A DNA stretch of 64,000 nt from contig RPFO01002013.1 of NCBI GenBank assembly GCA_009746045.1, positions 7,501 through 71,500 of the forward strand, written 5' to 3'. The notes beneath the pieces were generated by a model that was given only the letters and a program-made list of their open reading frames with translations, did no database searches and was not told where the DNA came from. This DNA is from Mesostigma viride. Lineage: Eukaryota > Streptophyta > Mesostigmatophyceae > Mesostigmatales > Mesostigmataceae. How positions within the stretch are numbered: position 1 is the first letter of the stretch; each line of letters starts with the position of its first letter. Shown here piece by piece: positions 38,263 to 47,634 of the stretch. The position numbers and the translations under genes were made by a program.

Positions 38263-41200
38263 ATTGATTAACTTCCTGATGTGACTGCATTTTATCTTGA
38301 CTAGAACATCATGGGTGACCCTGCTGATGACAGCTAAGGGAGCCCCACAGATGGCTGACCACCACCCCAGTTTGCCCTGAACAGTGGCACACATGTGTAA
38401 GGGGAGGTAGTTGTCTTGCAGCAGATCTAGACAATCTTGGATATATTCTGCAGGAGGAGAGAGAGAGCAGACCCACTGATCTGGCTGCCTGTGCAGCTGC
38501 AACATGATGCCACAGAACTGGATGGGGGTTGTGCTCAATTCCACCTGTTTGCCAATCTCATATGATTCCTGGACCTGCTGAATAAATGTTTCCACCTCAG
38601 CTCTAGGCCCACAAATGAGTTGGTCATCTCCATGCCACACAAAGAGCAGCAGTCCAGAGGGGGTGGGTACAACAAAAAAGCATGGGTCCAGGTCATCATA
38701 CGTGGCCTTGAGCTTTTTGAATACTTCCTCTGCTGAGTCTCTGAAAATTTTGGGGGCACTGACAAGCCCTTCCACCCCAATGTTGATGATAAGGTGGGGC
38801 TCATCAATGTAAGGTTTCCACACAGCTGGGGTGTCTACCACGTACACCTTCCCTTTCCACACAGATTCAGCCTTTTCTGGGTCCCCCCTGAGGAAGGCCC
38901 TTTTAATATCAGTGGCTTTGCAGACATAGTCTTGGCCTGCATTGAGGTTGTGGAGGAATAGGGAGAGCATGATCCTGAGTGAGGTTTGTTGCAGCCCAGG
39001 TGTGTAGGTTTCCCCTTTTGGCAGTGTGGATGTCCCCTTTAATTCTGTGACACATGGTCTGGCATGGAAGATTGGGGAGCCCACTTTTTGGGGTTTTTGT
39101 TTGAGAACAAATTTTAATCTGAGCTTTTTGGCTCCCTCTGGCACGTCCCATGAAGGGGTGACAGGAGGTTTGTATTGAGGGTTTTTGGGGTTGGGCAGGA
39201 CCCATTCCTGCCTGGCTTGGTGGACAATGGCCATCAGCCACTTGGTAAACCCTTTTTGTGTTTTGCATTCTTGTATGACGTGGGAGATTTGGTGGGGTGA
39301 GTGCATGGCTATGTCCCACTTACCCAGCCCAAAGGCTGAGGGATGGAGGAACTGGCTGTGCACTAACTTGTCCAGATCAGGGATCTCCCCTGGTGCATAC
39401 TGAGTGTTGACTGCCTTGATGACAGCATCCATACCAGGGACAATACTGGAGAGAGGGATTTTAAAGTGGTCCAGAGGAACTGCACCCACCCCTGTGACAC
39501 TGAGCTCATTAGCTGAGATAAGCACCCCAGGATAGGATACAAAAGGTTCCCCCAACAAGGTGTTACCAGAGTACCCCTCCACCACCTGGAAGGGTGTCTG
39601 AATACCAAGTATAGGGAGCATCACCTGTCCCACTACATCCAGTGAGCTTTGGCCTGAGAAATCCTGCACCCGTGCCCAAAATGAAGGTGCAATCTCAAGA
39701 CCAGGGATGGCTTGTGCACTGATCACACTGACCTGTGCCTGAGTGTCTATTGCCAGGGTCCAGGGGTCCTGACTAGTGCACACAGCTGAGACTTTTGCCA
39801 ACCCTTCGGCCACAGCAGCTTGTTGCTTATGTGACCTGTGTAATGCTTGCAAGGCGACTGCCAATCTTGACCTCAGAGCGGGAGGGTTGGCAGACAATTT
39901 GGTGCCTTGGGGCTGAGCTAATGCTTCCAACCCAGCTACCTCGTGCCTGGTTAAGCGATCCCCAGGTTGTGAAGTGGGCCTGGCTTCACTGAGGGTGGAA
40001 GGGTTCACAGAGGGTGCTGTGGTGCTGTCAACAGCAGTAATTGGTGGCTCAGGGCTACTGCTGGGCATGCTGGAGTTGCCAGATAGAAGTAGTGAGTCCA
40101 TGCTTAAAGACTCTTCCCCAGGCACGTCTGCCATGGGAGAATAATACTTCTTAATTCTATGACAGCTCACCCTGTGACGCTTCCCATTGATATTGTGCTT
40201 GACCTCCACGGTCTTGCTGTTTTTGGTAAATCCACGGATGGTAACTGGACCTAGCCAAGTTCCAACCTTACCAAAGCTGTTTTCCTTGTAATAGAGAACT
40301 TGATCACCTTTTTGGAATACTGGCCTGGGATGGGTTTTATCTTTTTCTGCCAGTTTTGCTGAGGTTTGTGCACGTGCAGTGTTGTACAGTGCTATCACCT
40401 CTGGGGGATATACACCTGCCTGCAGGCCTGCTGGGATTATTTCACCCCACTTGGCATGCAAGACAGGTCTCATGTTTAGGGTTGTGCACATTTCATGACA
40501 CCAGAGTGCCCTGTCACAATAGACCCCTGAAGTAGCATCCTTGGAAGGATTTTTGGCTAGTAGGGTTTTGACAGATCTGATGGTTCTTTCAATGACCCCC
40601 TGACCCTCATGATCTTCCAGCCCAGCAATCTCTATTGCTTCACACCCTTCCAGGTCAGTCAGACAGGAAAATTGTTGATCAAGCAAAATTCTGTCAACTG
40701 GGTAGAATCTGGGTAAAGCAATCATGAGTGCAACACGTAGCTGCCCTGCAGACATGCCAGGTAGGGGTTCCATTACTGTGAACCTGGACCATGAATCTTT
40801 TAGGATCAGGTAGGGTTGGACATCTTTGTTGATGTGCATCACATCCCCCACTATCATGCCCCTAGTGGTGGAAGGAGTTGCAGTATGCCATTTTTGAGGT
40901 TTGGGGCTATTGAACTGACATTCTTGACAGTGTTGTCTAGCCAGTTTTACTGCATTCCTGAGTTGTTTTCCCATGCTACTACCCCCCAGCCGTCTGGCCA
41001 GTTCCTCAGCCAGTGTTTCATGACCCATGGCTAGGTGCAGCTGATGAGCAAGCTCCTTGATATCTATGGAGTTGTCAACAGTAGGGGTTAGTGCTTTTAT
41101 GTAAGGTTCCAGTACAGGGTGTTGGGAGGACAGTAAGGTTGCTGCCTCAAAATCAATTATGCCCTGGCTGCCATCCCCAATGGTAATGAGATCATCATCC

Positions 41201-41319
41201 TCAGAGTAAGCAAGGTGAGAGAACTCACATTTGTTTGGGTAGCGAGGCCTGTTGCACCGGCTGCCTGGAGCTGGCCAGGTTGTGCCTCGTGTAGTGGCAG
41301 CCTGGGCAGAGATCCACAT
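38233..41319 (-). CDS. Copia element 1 pol: integrase - retropepsin-like - reverse transcriptase
   Basis: 1028 aa. Integrase: zinc-binding HQLHLAMGH...CQEC (residues 92-134), DDE residues D159 (VGDVMHI), D214 (LLDQQF) and E244 (GVIERTIRSVKT), and an SH3-like tail with W-x-GPV (355-392). A Ser/Pro-rich linker (400-450) follows. Residues 521-600 look like a retropepsin: LAIDTQAQVSVIS, LPILG, FQVVEGYSGNTLLGEPF; the usual DTG is DTQ. RT (RVT_2 type): TDIKRAFLRG (D804), GLVSAPKIF, DPCFFV, and HGDD (896-899) in place of YxDD. So the protease-like domain sits between integrase and RT rather than before integrase as in known Copia elements. ATG at 41319 is only the first Met; the natural start is probably a +1 frameshift from the gag ORF, which overlaps it. 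Confidence 0.92.
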   Translation of the reverse strand: MWISAQAATTRGTTWPAPGSRCNRPRYPNKCEFSHLAYSEDDDLITIGDGSQGIIDFEAATLLSSQHPVLEPYIKALTPTVDNSIDIKELAHQLHLAMGHETLAEELARRLGGSSMGKQLRNAVKLARQHCQECQFNSPKPQKWHTATPSTTRGMIVGDVMHINKDVQPYLILKDSWSRFTVMEPLPGMSAGQLRVALMIALPRFYPVDRILLDQQFSCLTDLEGCEAIEIAGLEDHEGQGVIERTIRSVKTLLAKNPSKDATSGVYCDRALWCHEMCTTLNMRPVLHAKWGEIIPAGLQAGVYPPEVIALYNTARAQTSAKLAEKDKTHPRPVFQKGDQVLYYKENSFGKVGTWLGPVTIRGFTKNSKTVEVKHNINGKRHRVSCHRIKKYYSPMADVPGEESLSMDSLLLSGNSSMPSSSPEPPITAVDSTTAPSVNPSTLSEARPTSQPGDRLTRHEVAGLEALAQPQGTKLSANPPALRSRLAVALQALHRSHKQQAAVAEGLAKVSAVCTSQDPWTLAIDTQAQVSVISAQAIPGLEIAPSFWARVQDFSGQSSLDVVGQVMLPILGIQTPFQVVEGYSGNTLLGEPFVSYPGVLISANELSVTGVGAVPLDHFKIPLSSIVPGMDAVIKAVNTQYAPGEIPDLDKLVHSQFLHPSAFGLGKWDIAMHSPHQISHVIQECKTQKGFTKWLMAIVHQARQEWVLPNPKNPQYKPPVTPSWDVPEGAKKLRLKFVLKQKPQKVGSPIFHARPCVTELKGTSTLPKGETYTPGLQQTSLRIMLSLFLHNLNAGQDYVCKATDIKRAFLRGDPEKAESVWKGKVYVVDTPAVWKPYIDEPHLIINIGVEGLVSAPKIFRDSAEEVFKKLKATYDDLDPCFFVVPTPSGLLLFVWHGDDQLICGPRAEVETFIQQVQESYEIGKQVELSTTPIQFCGIMLQLHRQPDQWVCSLSPPAEYIQDCLDLLQDNYLPLHMCATVQGKLGWWSAICGAPLAVISRVTHDVLVKIKCSHIRKLINDCPPSSSMA

Positions 41320-41500
41320 TGTTGCCCAGTGTAGGGTTGTGGTTGCACTGGTTGCGGCTGTGCCCCGTCTGGAAGCACCTCAGGCACCTGACCCTTCCAG
41401 GGTTGCCAGGTTGCCTATTGTTGTTGTTGTTGTTGCCCTGTTGGGGCCGGTTGTTGTTGTTGTTATTGTTAATTAATCGCAGCTTTTCTTGTTTGTTCAT
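41225..41500 (-). CDS. Copia element 1 gag C-terminus (zinc knuckle)
   Basis: 91 aa with Asn-rich runs (NNNNNNN, NNNNNN from TTG/TTA-type triplets on +), then a CCHC zinc knuckle CLRCFQTGHSRNQC and a second, incomplete CPGCHYTRH. Zinc knuckles of the gag nucleocapsid bind the RNA genome. The ORF overlaps pol by 95 bp, with pol one base downstream (+1 frame). The capsid part that should precede it is missing or scrambled by the 70-bp repeats. Confidence 0.8.
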   Translation of the reverse strand: MNKQEKLRLINNNNNNNRPQQGNNNNNNRQPGNPGRVRCLRCFQTGHSRNQCNHNPTLGNNVDLCPGCHYTRHNLASSRQPVQQASLPKQM

Positions 41501-41510
41501 TGTATTGATT

Positions 41511-41875
41511 GAGAGGACAGTATCTTTGCTGCCTCAAAACCCACCATGGTTTGGTAACATTTTCGTTTGTTTGCTTGTAATGAGAGGACAGTAGCTGTGC
41601 TGCCTCAACACCAACCATGGTTTGGTAACAGTTTCGTTTGTTTGTTTGCAGTGAGAGGACAGCATCTGTGCTGCCTCAACACCAACCATGGTTTGGTAAC
41701 AGTTTCGTTTGTTTGCTTGCAGTGAGAGGACAGCATCTGTGCTGCCTCAACACCAACCATGGTTTGGTAACAGTTTCGTTTGTTTGCTTGTAATGAGAGG
41801 ACAGCATCTGTGCTGCCTCAACACCAACCATGGTTTGGTAACAGTTTTGTTTGTTTGTTTGTTTTCTGTTAGTGT
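41511..41875. repeat. ~70-bp tandem repeat in the gag region of Copia element 1
   Basis: Five copies of TGAGAGGACAG(T/C)A(T/G)CT(T/G)TG, CTGCCTCAA(C/A)ACC, CCATGGTTTGGTAACA, ending GTTTGTTTGCTTG. In sense the units read VGVEAAQMLSSHYKQTNE, resembling IIDFEAATLLSSQH at residues 54-67 of the pol just downstream. The unit length is not a multiple of three, so it disrupts the frame. Confidence 0.9.
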
Positions 41876-41879
41876 TTCT

Positions 41880-42826
41880 TGTTATTGCCTCCCGGTGCTG
41901 CTTGAGCGTTAGCACCAGCCATGTCTTTACCCGCAAGTACATGCGTTTGGTAATGGCTTCTGCCACTACTGCATGCGTTATTGATTATGTGCGGCGGCTG
42001 GGCAAGCTCCATGTCTAGGGAGTTGACAGCAGTGGGTTTGATTAAGGGCCCTCAGCCCTGACATAGAGAGGATCAACAGTCTCCCTAGAGGGTAGAGGCT
42101 GTGCTGCCAAGAAAGCAACAATACCCTTACACTCATCCCAAATAAAATGGGGAGATCTGCGTTCAAAAGACATGACATTCATTCAGATAAGTCACGTTGG
42201 GGTGGACGGAGATACTTGTCTCGTTTGCATATGCCGTCCAGCCCAGGCCGCCCACCGCCGGCGATGGGGATAGGCCAGGAGTGCTTTTATCACATAACAG
42301 CTGGAGCGTTTCTATGCTCCTCATGCTGCAGCGATAGCTTTCTGTTTGGTTATGATATGTTGAAAAGATAGCCACCGCTCTTGAGCATTATATCAGAGCA
42401 TGCATGAGGAAAGAAAGCAACGGACTTGCTTACGCTGGAAGCCCCAGGGGCCGGCGCGGGGCCGGTGCCTCCTGGGGGGTTGTTTTCCTGCCGCATTGCC
42501 GCCGCCATGGCTGCTCCAGCAGTGGGTGCTGCTGTCGCAGCCGCCGGGGAAGAGGGTTGGTCGGTGCCCCATAGGGGAACCGGCTCCGCCACCGGCTGGC
42601 GCACAGGGGAGGGGGGTTGTTCGGACTGCCTCGCGGCAGCCGGACCCTCCACCTGGCTGGTATTGTCATGGTTGTTCTTTTGTTTTCTTTTTCTTTGTCT
42701 TCTTTTTGTTTTGTTGTTATTGCATGCAGGCGCACCGACATCAGCCGGTGCCCTGTTGTCTGGCGGACAACGCTGATCATCATCGTCGTCCCCAAGATAT
42801 AGTTTCTTTTTCTCTTTTTTCTTTTC

Positions 42827-42857
<31 letters not shown>

Positions 42858-42917
42858 CCAGTGCCGGTTTGAACCGTTGTTGAGTTTGATGTTGCTGAAG
42901 AGCGTTTATAAAATTCA
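41880..42917 (-). other. Leader and degenerate gag region of Copia element 1
   Basis: Between the 5' LTR and the repeats. Minus-strand frame 42652-42350 (MEGPAAARQSEQPPSPV, Pro/Ala-rich) could be the start of gag, but no capsid-like domain is seen and frames shift. Contains a (TTTTC)n tract at 42805-42855 just inside the LTR. Confidence 0.45.
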
Positions 42918-43401
42918 AGTTAGGAAATGAGAAATGAACGACGTGGTATATTGCTCGAGAACACGGAGTGCTGAGAGCAATGAATTGCTTGGTTCATTAG
43001 AAAATAGGTTTACCCTTTATCAACGTTCCTCTCACTGGCTGCGCCGCCAGTGACCGTTGGGTGCAGACCGTTGGCCCGAGGCCGCACGATGACAGGTAGC
43101 AGTCTAGTCACTGCATCGTGTGATCACAGATCAATGCACGCTGCAGTACGGTCCCTATCTAGGATACTCTAGTACCGTCCAATGACAGGACACTACGTAT
43201 ACTGGGTACTGACATCTGTCACGTACCCCAGTACCCAAAGTACCTATCTAGGGAAACGTATGCGACTCGACTAGCATTCCTATCTGCATAGCCCACGTGG
43301 TATTTATATTCACATACCAACGTAGGTTTACAAGGCTTATTCATACGTTGTATTCACAATGCCTTTGAGACTTAGTCTACAGCAAAGCATGGAGACTAAC
43401 T
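42918..43401 (-). repeat. Copia element 1 5' LTR
   Basis: 484 bp, matching the left copy base for base as far as I can read. Holds the sense TATA-like TATAAATACC (about 43299-43310 on +), the probable promoter. Confidence 0.95.
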
Positions 43402-43546
43402 GGGGGAGCATGCTGCAACGGGAATAGTAAGGATTCAATTAATTAATTGATTGTAAGGAAAGCCATCCACTATATATTAAATGCATGAGAGGACATAAGA
43501 CACAACTTCCGAGAAGGAGGGGTGACGTGCCCTCCTTTGTACTGGA

Positions 43547-44341
43547 TCATGCCGGCCACCATCTGCTTGAAAGAGGCGCTCTCAGCCGCATTGAAGCAAT
43601 GCCGTTCTCGATAAAAAATTCGGCAGCCAGCAGCTGGACACCTTTCTCGTCGACGGGAACCAGCCATTTGGTGATGCTCAGCTGGCCTTTGCTGGGAACC
43701 GACGACAAGTCAGCCGGCGCAGCTGCCCCTCCCATCTCCGCCATTGCCCTGTTCAAATTGTGCTGCTTCTTGGCGTCTGACTGCTGCGACTTGTTGTTAT
43801 ACATCCTGAGAAACCTGCTCCGGATATTCGGTGGAATTTTGTCGCAGGGTAACATCCCTTCCCCTGCGATTCCGGCAAAGTGTGCACGGACTCGGAATAC
43901 GCTGATTGCCCCCGCCCCGTATGAGATCTAGAACTTCTTGTTGCAAAATGAGCAGAACTTATTCGACACAAACTGCGTTTTGTTACTAACAGCATCTGTG
44001 ACTGCTTCTTTCTTCTCGAGAACGAAATCCCATTCAGGCCCTTTCTTCTTCATGGCTGCAAATCGAAAATGGCTGCACACTGTCGCACAGTCGCACTTGT
44101 CCACGGCGTGGGACAAGTGCACAGCCAAATTCCCTGCGATCACTGTGATTCCTTTTTGCCTGGTACCACTCGCAGATTTGACCGTCAGATATTCGGCCCG
44201 CCATTCTGAACTGTCGGATCTTGGGTTCGAAATAAAAGTATGACACTTTTGAAATGTTGGTGGTTTTGGGGAAACTATGGAAAAGGTGGCGCCCTGGCGC
44301 GGTCGTATGCGTGGCCGTAGATCAATCATCGGACGGTTCAA
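43547..44341 (-). pseudogene. hAT transposase N-terminal fragment with BED zinc finger
   Basis: Single frame from 44341 to 43547 with one in-frame TAG (43928-43930). Around it: FCSFCNKKF, stop, then AISVFRVRAHFAGIAGEG and MLPCDKIPPNIRS, matching the BED finger of hAT transposases (C-x2-C ... H, followed by G..V..C..VP). Then a linker and QLSITKWLV plus AEFFIENGIAS, which matches the region preceding the hAT catalytic core. The catalytic core and dimerisation domain are absent, so the element is non-autonomous. Confidence 0.78.
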
Positions 44342-45078
44342 CTGGATGAGCGGAAACCCAGAACGAGAGGTCTGTCGTCAGGATCAATTAAATCAGCGGC
44401 GAAAATCGTTGGTGGAAGGGCGGGGGCGGCGGGGCGGGAGGTGGCCCCCAAGAAAGTCGCCCCAAGAAGCCGCGGCAGACTACGGGCGCGCGGAACCGTT
44501 GTGGAGGGGTGGCCAAGAAACCGCGGCAGTTACAAAAGGCGCCATGACGGCGCGCACTGGACTTGTCAGCCTGGACCTGGTCAACAAGAATATTCTGCCG
44601 GCAGCCTGCTTCTTTTCCGGGCCTGGACACTTTCTAGATCGGAATCTGTTGTCTGGCCCACTCTGGTTCCGGGAGACAATCTCTACTAAAATGGCAGCCT
44701 GAACAAGGCCTGAAGATTCAATCATGGCTCCGGACTGCTCCGGAACTTGGATTCTCCCTTTTTTATTCCCGCGAGGCGGTTACTGTTCAACTGAACTTTT
44801 CACGCGGACAAACAACAGGTAGGTACTGCAATCTGGTTCAAAAGCAACTTCCCCGCCTCCTAGCTGGAAACTGAACCCCCGACGCAGTCGGGGCACGTGT
44901 AGGGTGTAGATTCCGTAACGTCTTTATTTCATGTCCATCTACGGACACGATGGTCCGAAAAATGAAAAATTCATTGCTTTGGACCAACTCTGACCAAATC
45001 TCGGGACAAATCTACCAGTTCGTACTTGTCCCACTGCAGTGGTACAAGTTCCGCACTTGTCCCACTTGTGGACAAGCT
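44342..45078. other. hAT interior without recognised gene
   Basis: GC-rich stretch at 44400-44540; no transposase core motif on either strand. Confidence 0.4.
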
Positions 45079-45227
45079 GCTTGTCTCACTGGACACTCGT
45101 GGGACGCAGCGCTCTAGTGGCCACTCGGGACGACTTGTAGTCACTCGGGCCATGCGGCCCTCGTGACTACAAGTCGGCCCTCGTGACCACTATAGCGCTG
45201 GTCCCACTCGGGTCCAGTGAGACAAGC
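45079..45227. repeat. 149-bp long imperfect palindrome
   Basis: Arms of about 73 bp pair around ATGC at 45152-45155. Outer arm GCTTGTCTCACTGGAC matches GTCCAGTGAGACAAGC; inner arm CGACTTGTAGTCAC matches GTGACTACAAGTCG. It sits about 370 bp inside the right end of the hAT element and could be a subterminal structure or a separate small insertion. Confidence 0.85.
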
Positions 45228-45600
45228 TACACTTGCCTCGTCGTCGCTATATTGCATTACACCGTCAGTAGCACAGCTGGCATTTGCTGGCACACTGTTA
45301 TTTATGCGTTATGTACCTAGTCCTAGCTGTCTCCTACCGGCCAAACATTTTGCAAGGCTTGCGCTTTATGAAAAGAACTGTACGCATCTACTTCTAGTAG
45401 TAAAAATCTCAAATGTGCAGTGAGCGCGCCGCGCCCAGAACCTGGGCACCGCGCCAGTGCCCGCTGCCCGCTGGTACCCCCGAAAAATTCGAAGTCCAAA
45501 CCGCGTGGTCAGACGTAAAATACGCGTAAAATACGTCGAGGCCCATAATATGCTTTATCCCGCATTTTATCGCAAAAGTGCGGCGTACAGACCAACCCGG

Positions 45601-46584
45601 ACGTCTGGCCAAGGTGGTGTTGGTCTTTTGTGCTCGCCGCTGGCAGTTGCTAGCCTCAGCACGCTTACGTTTCTAACCCCACGCCTTATGGTAGCACATT
45701 TCACCTCCGTTGAGGGGCGGTCTAAACACCACCTCACGGTGGGGGTGGGCTACGCACCCCACAGTGGTCTACCTGATTCGGCCCGTGAGGAGTTCTTCGA
45801 ATCTTTGCATGACCTTGAGGGGGTCACTCCGGCCCGCCACTTTTTGGTTATGCTGCTCGACGCCAATGCTACGCTCCCCGTGGGCACTGCTGGCAGTCGC
45901 TTTGCGCCTGCTGACACGGAAGCTAACGCCAACACTCCCCTTTTCTCTGCCTTTTTGCGGGATAGCGGGATGGTTGCTGTCAACTGCCAATTCCAACGTC
46001 CCTCACAGGACTTGGTCACTTTTCGTGGCCCTAACGGCCGTCAGGCCTGTCTGGACTACGTGGTGGTACGGCAGCCCAGGTGCACCTCGGTTCTGGACGC
46101 CCGAGTGTTTGACACGCCCACGGTGTGCTCTGACCACCGGTTGGTGCGCGCGACCCTTCGGCTCCGGTTCCACGTCCCCGCGCGCCGCGCCGCACTGGTC
46201 CGCCCTGACTGGTCTGCTCTACGTCCGGTCAAGGGAGATCCTGAGGACTGGACGGACGCCGAGCACGAGCGGAATCGGTGCCGCCAGGAGTACCTGCCGG
46301 CCCTGGACGCCCGGGCGGACGTCGACGAGCTGGACAAGGGTGCCCCCAACGCAGCCATTTTTGCGGGCTTTGCGGCCCGTGCCCCGTTGCTGGCGGCCCG
46401 GCACCTGCCGGTCATGCCCCGCCGCCGCCCCGGCCCGCTCTACCGCCAGGACCCCAAGGTCTTGGCCGCCCGGCACCGCCTCAAGCGTAACCGGGACCAG
46501 CTGCAGAAACCATTGCTCAAGGCCGCCCTTGTGGAGGCCTACGAGCACGCTCAGGCACTAGGAGTTAATTTGAAGCCCCCATAA
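45601..46584 (+). pseudogene. LINE A ORF2, segment 4 (rest of APE endonuclease)
   Basis: Continues at TSGQGGVGLL and contains the remaining APE signatures: VGVGYAPHSG, FLVMLLDANATLP (the GDFN-type Asp/Asn), ACLDYVVV and TVCSDHRLVRATL (the catalytic SDH). Then an Arg-rich stretch (RRRPGPLYRQ) of the kind found between endonuclease and RT. Ends at PP-stop where GTTACGG-type repeats begin, so RT is missing. Upstream in-frame sequence from 45457 belongs to the hAT element. Confidence 0.85.
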
Positions 46585-46870
46585 CCTGTCCGGTAACTTC
46601 GACGCCCCCGTAACCTGCCCGGTAACTTCGACGGGGCAGGTTACGGGTCCGTATTCGTTGGCGGTTTAGGTTACCGGACCGGTTACGGTACCATTCGGAA
46701 TATTGGCCCCGAGATTCGGTACGGCCCAATAACTGGGCCGGTTATGTTTACGGGGGCGTGAACGGCTTCGGTTCAGGTTACGTTGGGGTATACGGGACGG
46801 GTCAGGTAGTGGGTACGGCGCCATAGCTGCCCCAATATTAGGTACTGGGCTGGTTACGGGGCCGTTATCG
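46585..46870. repeat. GTAACCTG/GGTTACGG-rich palindromic repeats
   Basis: Phrases CCGTAACCTGCCCGGTAAC, GGGGCAGGTTACGGG and GGACCGGTTACGG recur. 46607-46650 forms a hairpin (CCCGTAACCTGCCC / GGGCAGGTTACGGG). It marks the 3' break of LINE A. Confidence 0.8.
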
Positions 46871-47634
46871 TTAACTGGATCGTAAACCGCGACATAGCTG
46901 GCTAGCTACGCATGCACACTGTGGAAGACGTAGAAGACGCGTTAATTGACGACGAAGACATTGGTAATTAAGTCTTTCGCAGTCAGGACAGCCTCTGTTG
47001 TGTATCGATGGAGGACGCGCGGGCCTGGGAAGCACGCTGGGTGGCAAAGCGCACAGCGGCAACCGCATTCGCAGAAGAATCTCTGGCAGCAAAGGTACGT
47101 CGGACCCCTCACAAGACGGCTGCCATGGGAATTAATGAATATAGTAGCTGAGAACGCATATGCGTATATGTCGTCGCCAGGGGACGCTGTCGGAGAGTAT
47201 AGCTTCTCGCAAAGGTTTGAGGGGATTCATAAAACGTATTGTGGCAAGGATATGATGTGGGTATGGTTGTGTTCACCCTATCATCGCAGTTGACCACCCT
47301 ATCGTCGCAGCGGCATCACAGCGCTCAAAAGCTGAGGGGCCGCCATGCAATGTCCCTGTACTTTTTATTGCGCAGATAAGGAAGCGTTGTAGTGAGCACC
47401 ATGTTGCATGGGTTGCATTCGTTATACTGCCTGTAGATAGTGGCCACGACTAGTTTATTTGAGCTTACCCTTGTTGTAATGATGTGACAATACTTCAATG
47501 TGGTGAGCCAACCATGCTTGATATGATCTGCTGCGTGCAAGCTGCCATAATACCGTGATCCTGTTGGATGATCCTACTTGGTTCCCTGTCCTCCAACGTG
47601 TTAAGGATAAGCTAACCCGGGCTGTATGCAGTCC
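46871..47634. other. No recognised feature
   Basis: Short ORFs (for example 46946-47293) show no domain. Left boundary of Copia element 3 lies at about 47635, where homology to gag stops. Confidence 0.4.

Larger units (their letters stand above)
35152..43401 (-). mobile_element. Copia-type LTR retrotransposon, element 1 (8.25 kb)
   Basis: Two 484-bp LTRs (35152-35635, 42918-43401) with the unusual terminal inverted hexamer AGTTAG...CTAACT instead of TG..CA, flanked by GGGGG. Coding on the minus strand: a mostly unreadable gag region, a gag zinc-knuckle ORF, pol (1028 aa) and RNase H in a shifted frame. The LTRs look identical, pointing to recent insertion, but pol carries a frameshift. A piggyBac-like MITE (35844-37532) sits between the RNase H end and the 3' LTR. 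I do not see a clear tRNA primer-binding site (sequence after the 5' LTR is TGAATTTTATAAACG). Confidence 0.92.
34895..45600 (-). mobile_element. hAT-like DNA transposon, itself carrying Copia element 1
   Basis: 8-bp target duplication ACGTCTGG on both sides (34887-34894 and 45601-45608) and short terminal inverted repeats CCAGGTTGG (34895) / CCAACCCGG (45592-45600), both hAT hallmarks. Subterminal repeats of TACGCGTATT/TACGCGTAAA type occur at both ends (34930-34990, 45510-45530). Without the 8250-bp Copia element and its 5-bp duplication it is about 2.45 kb. It encodes a broken BED-finger protein at 43547-44341 (minus). Removing it restores the LINE A endonuclease frame (SGQGGVGLL). Confidence 0.88.
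27700..46584 (+). mobile_element. LINE A, broken by four nested insertions
   Basis: A non-LTR retrotransposon in + orientation: ORF1 (27798-31144 with a 2.1-kb insertion) and ORF2 N-terminus with APE endonuclease (31597-46584 with three insertions). When the insertions are removed the ORF2 segments join in a consistent reading frame across the TRIM and hAT junctions, which proves that all four pieces come from one element. The RT domain is absent: after residue PP at 46584 unrelated GTTACGG-rich sequence follows, so LINE A is 3' truncated here. The exact 5' end is not visible; 27700 is approximate. Confidence 0.75.
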
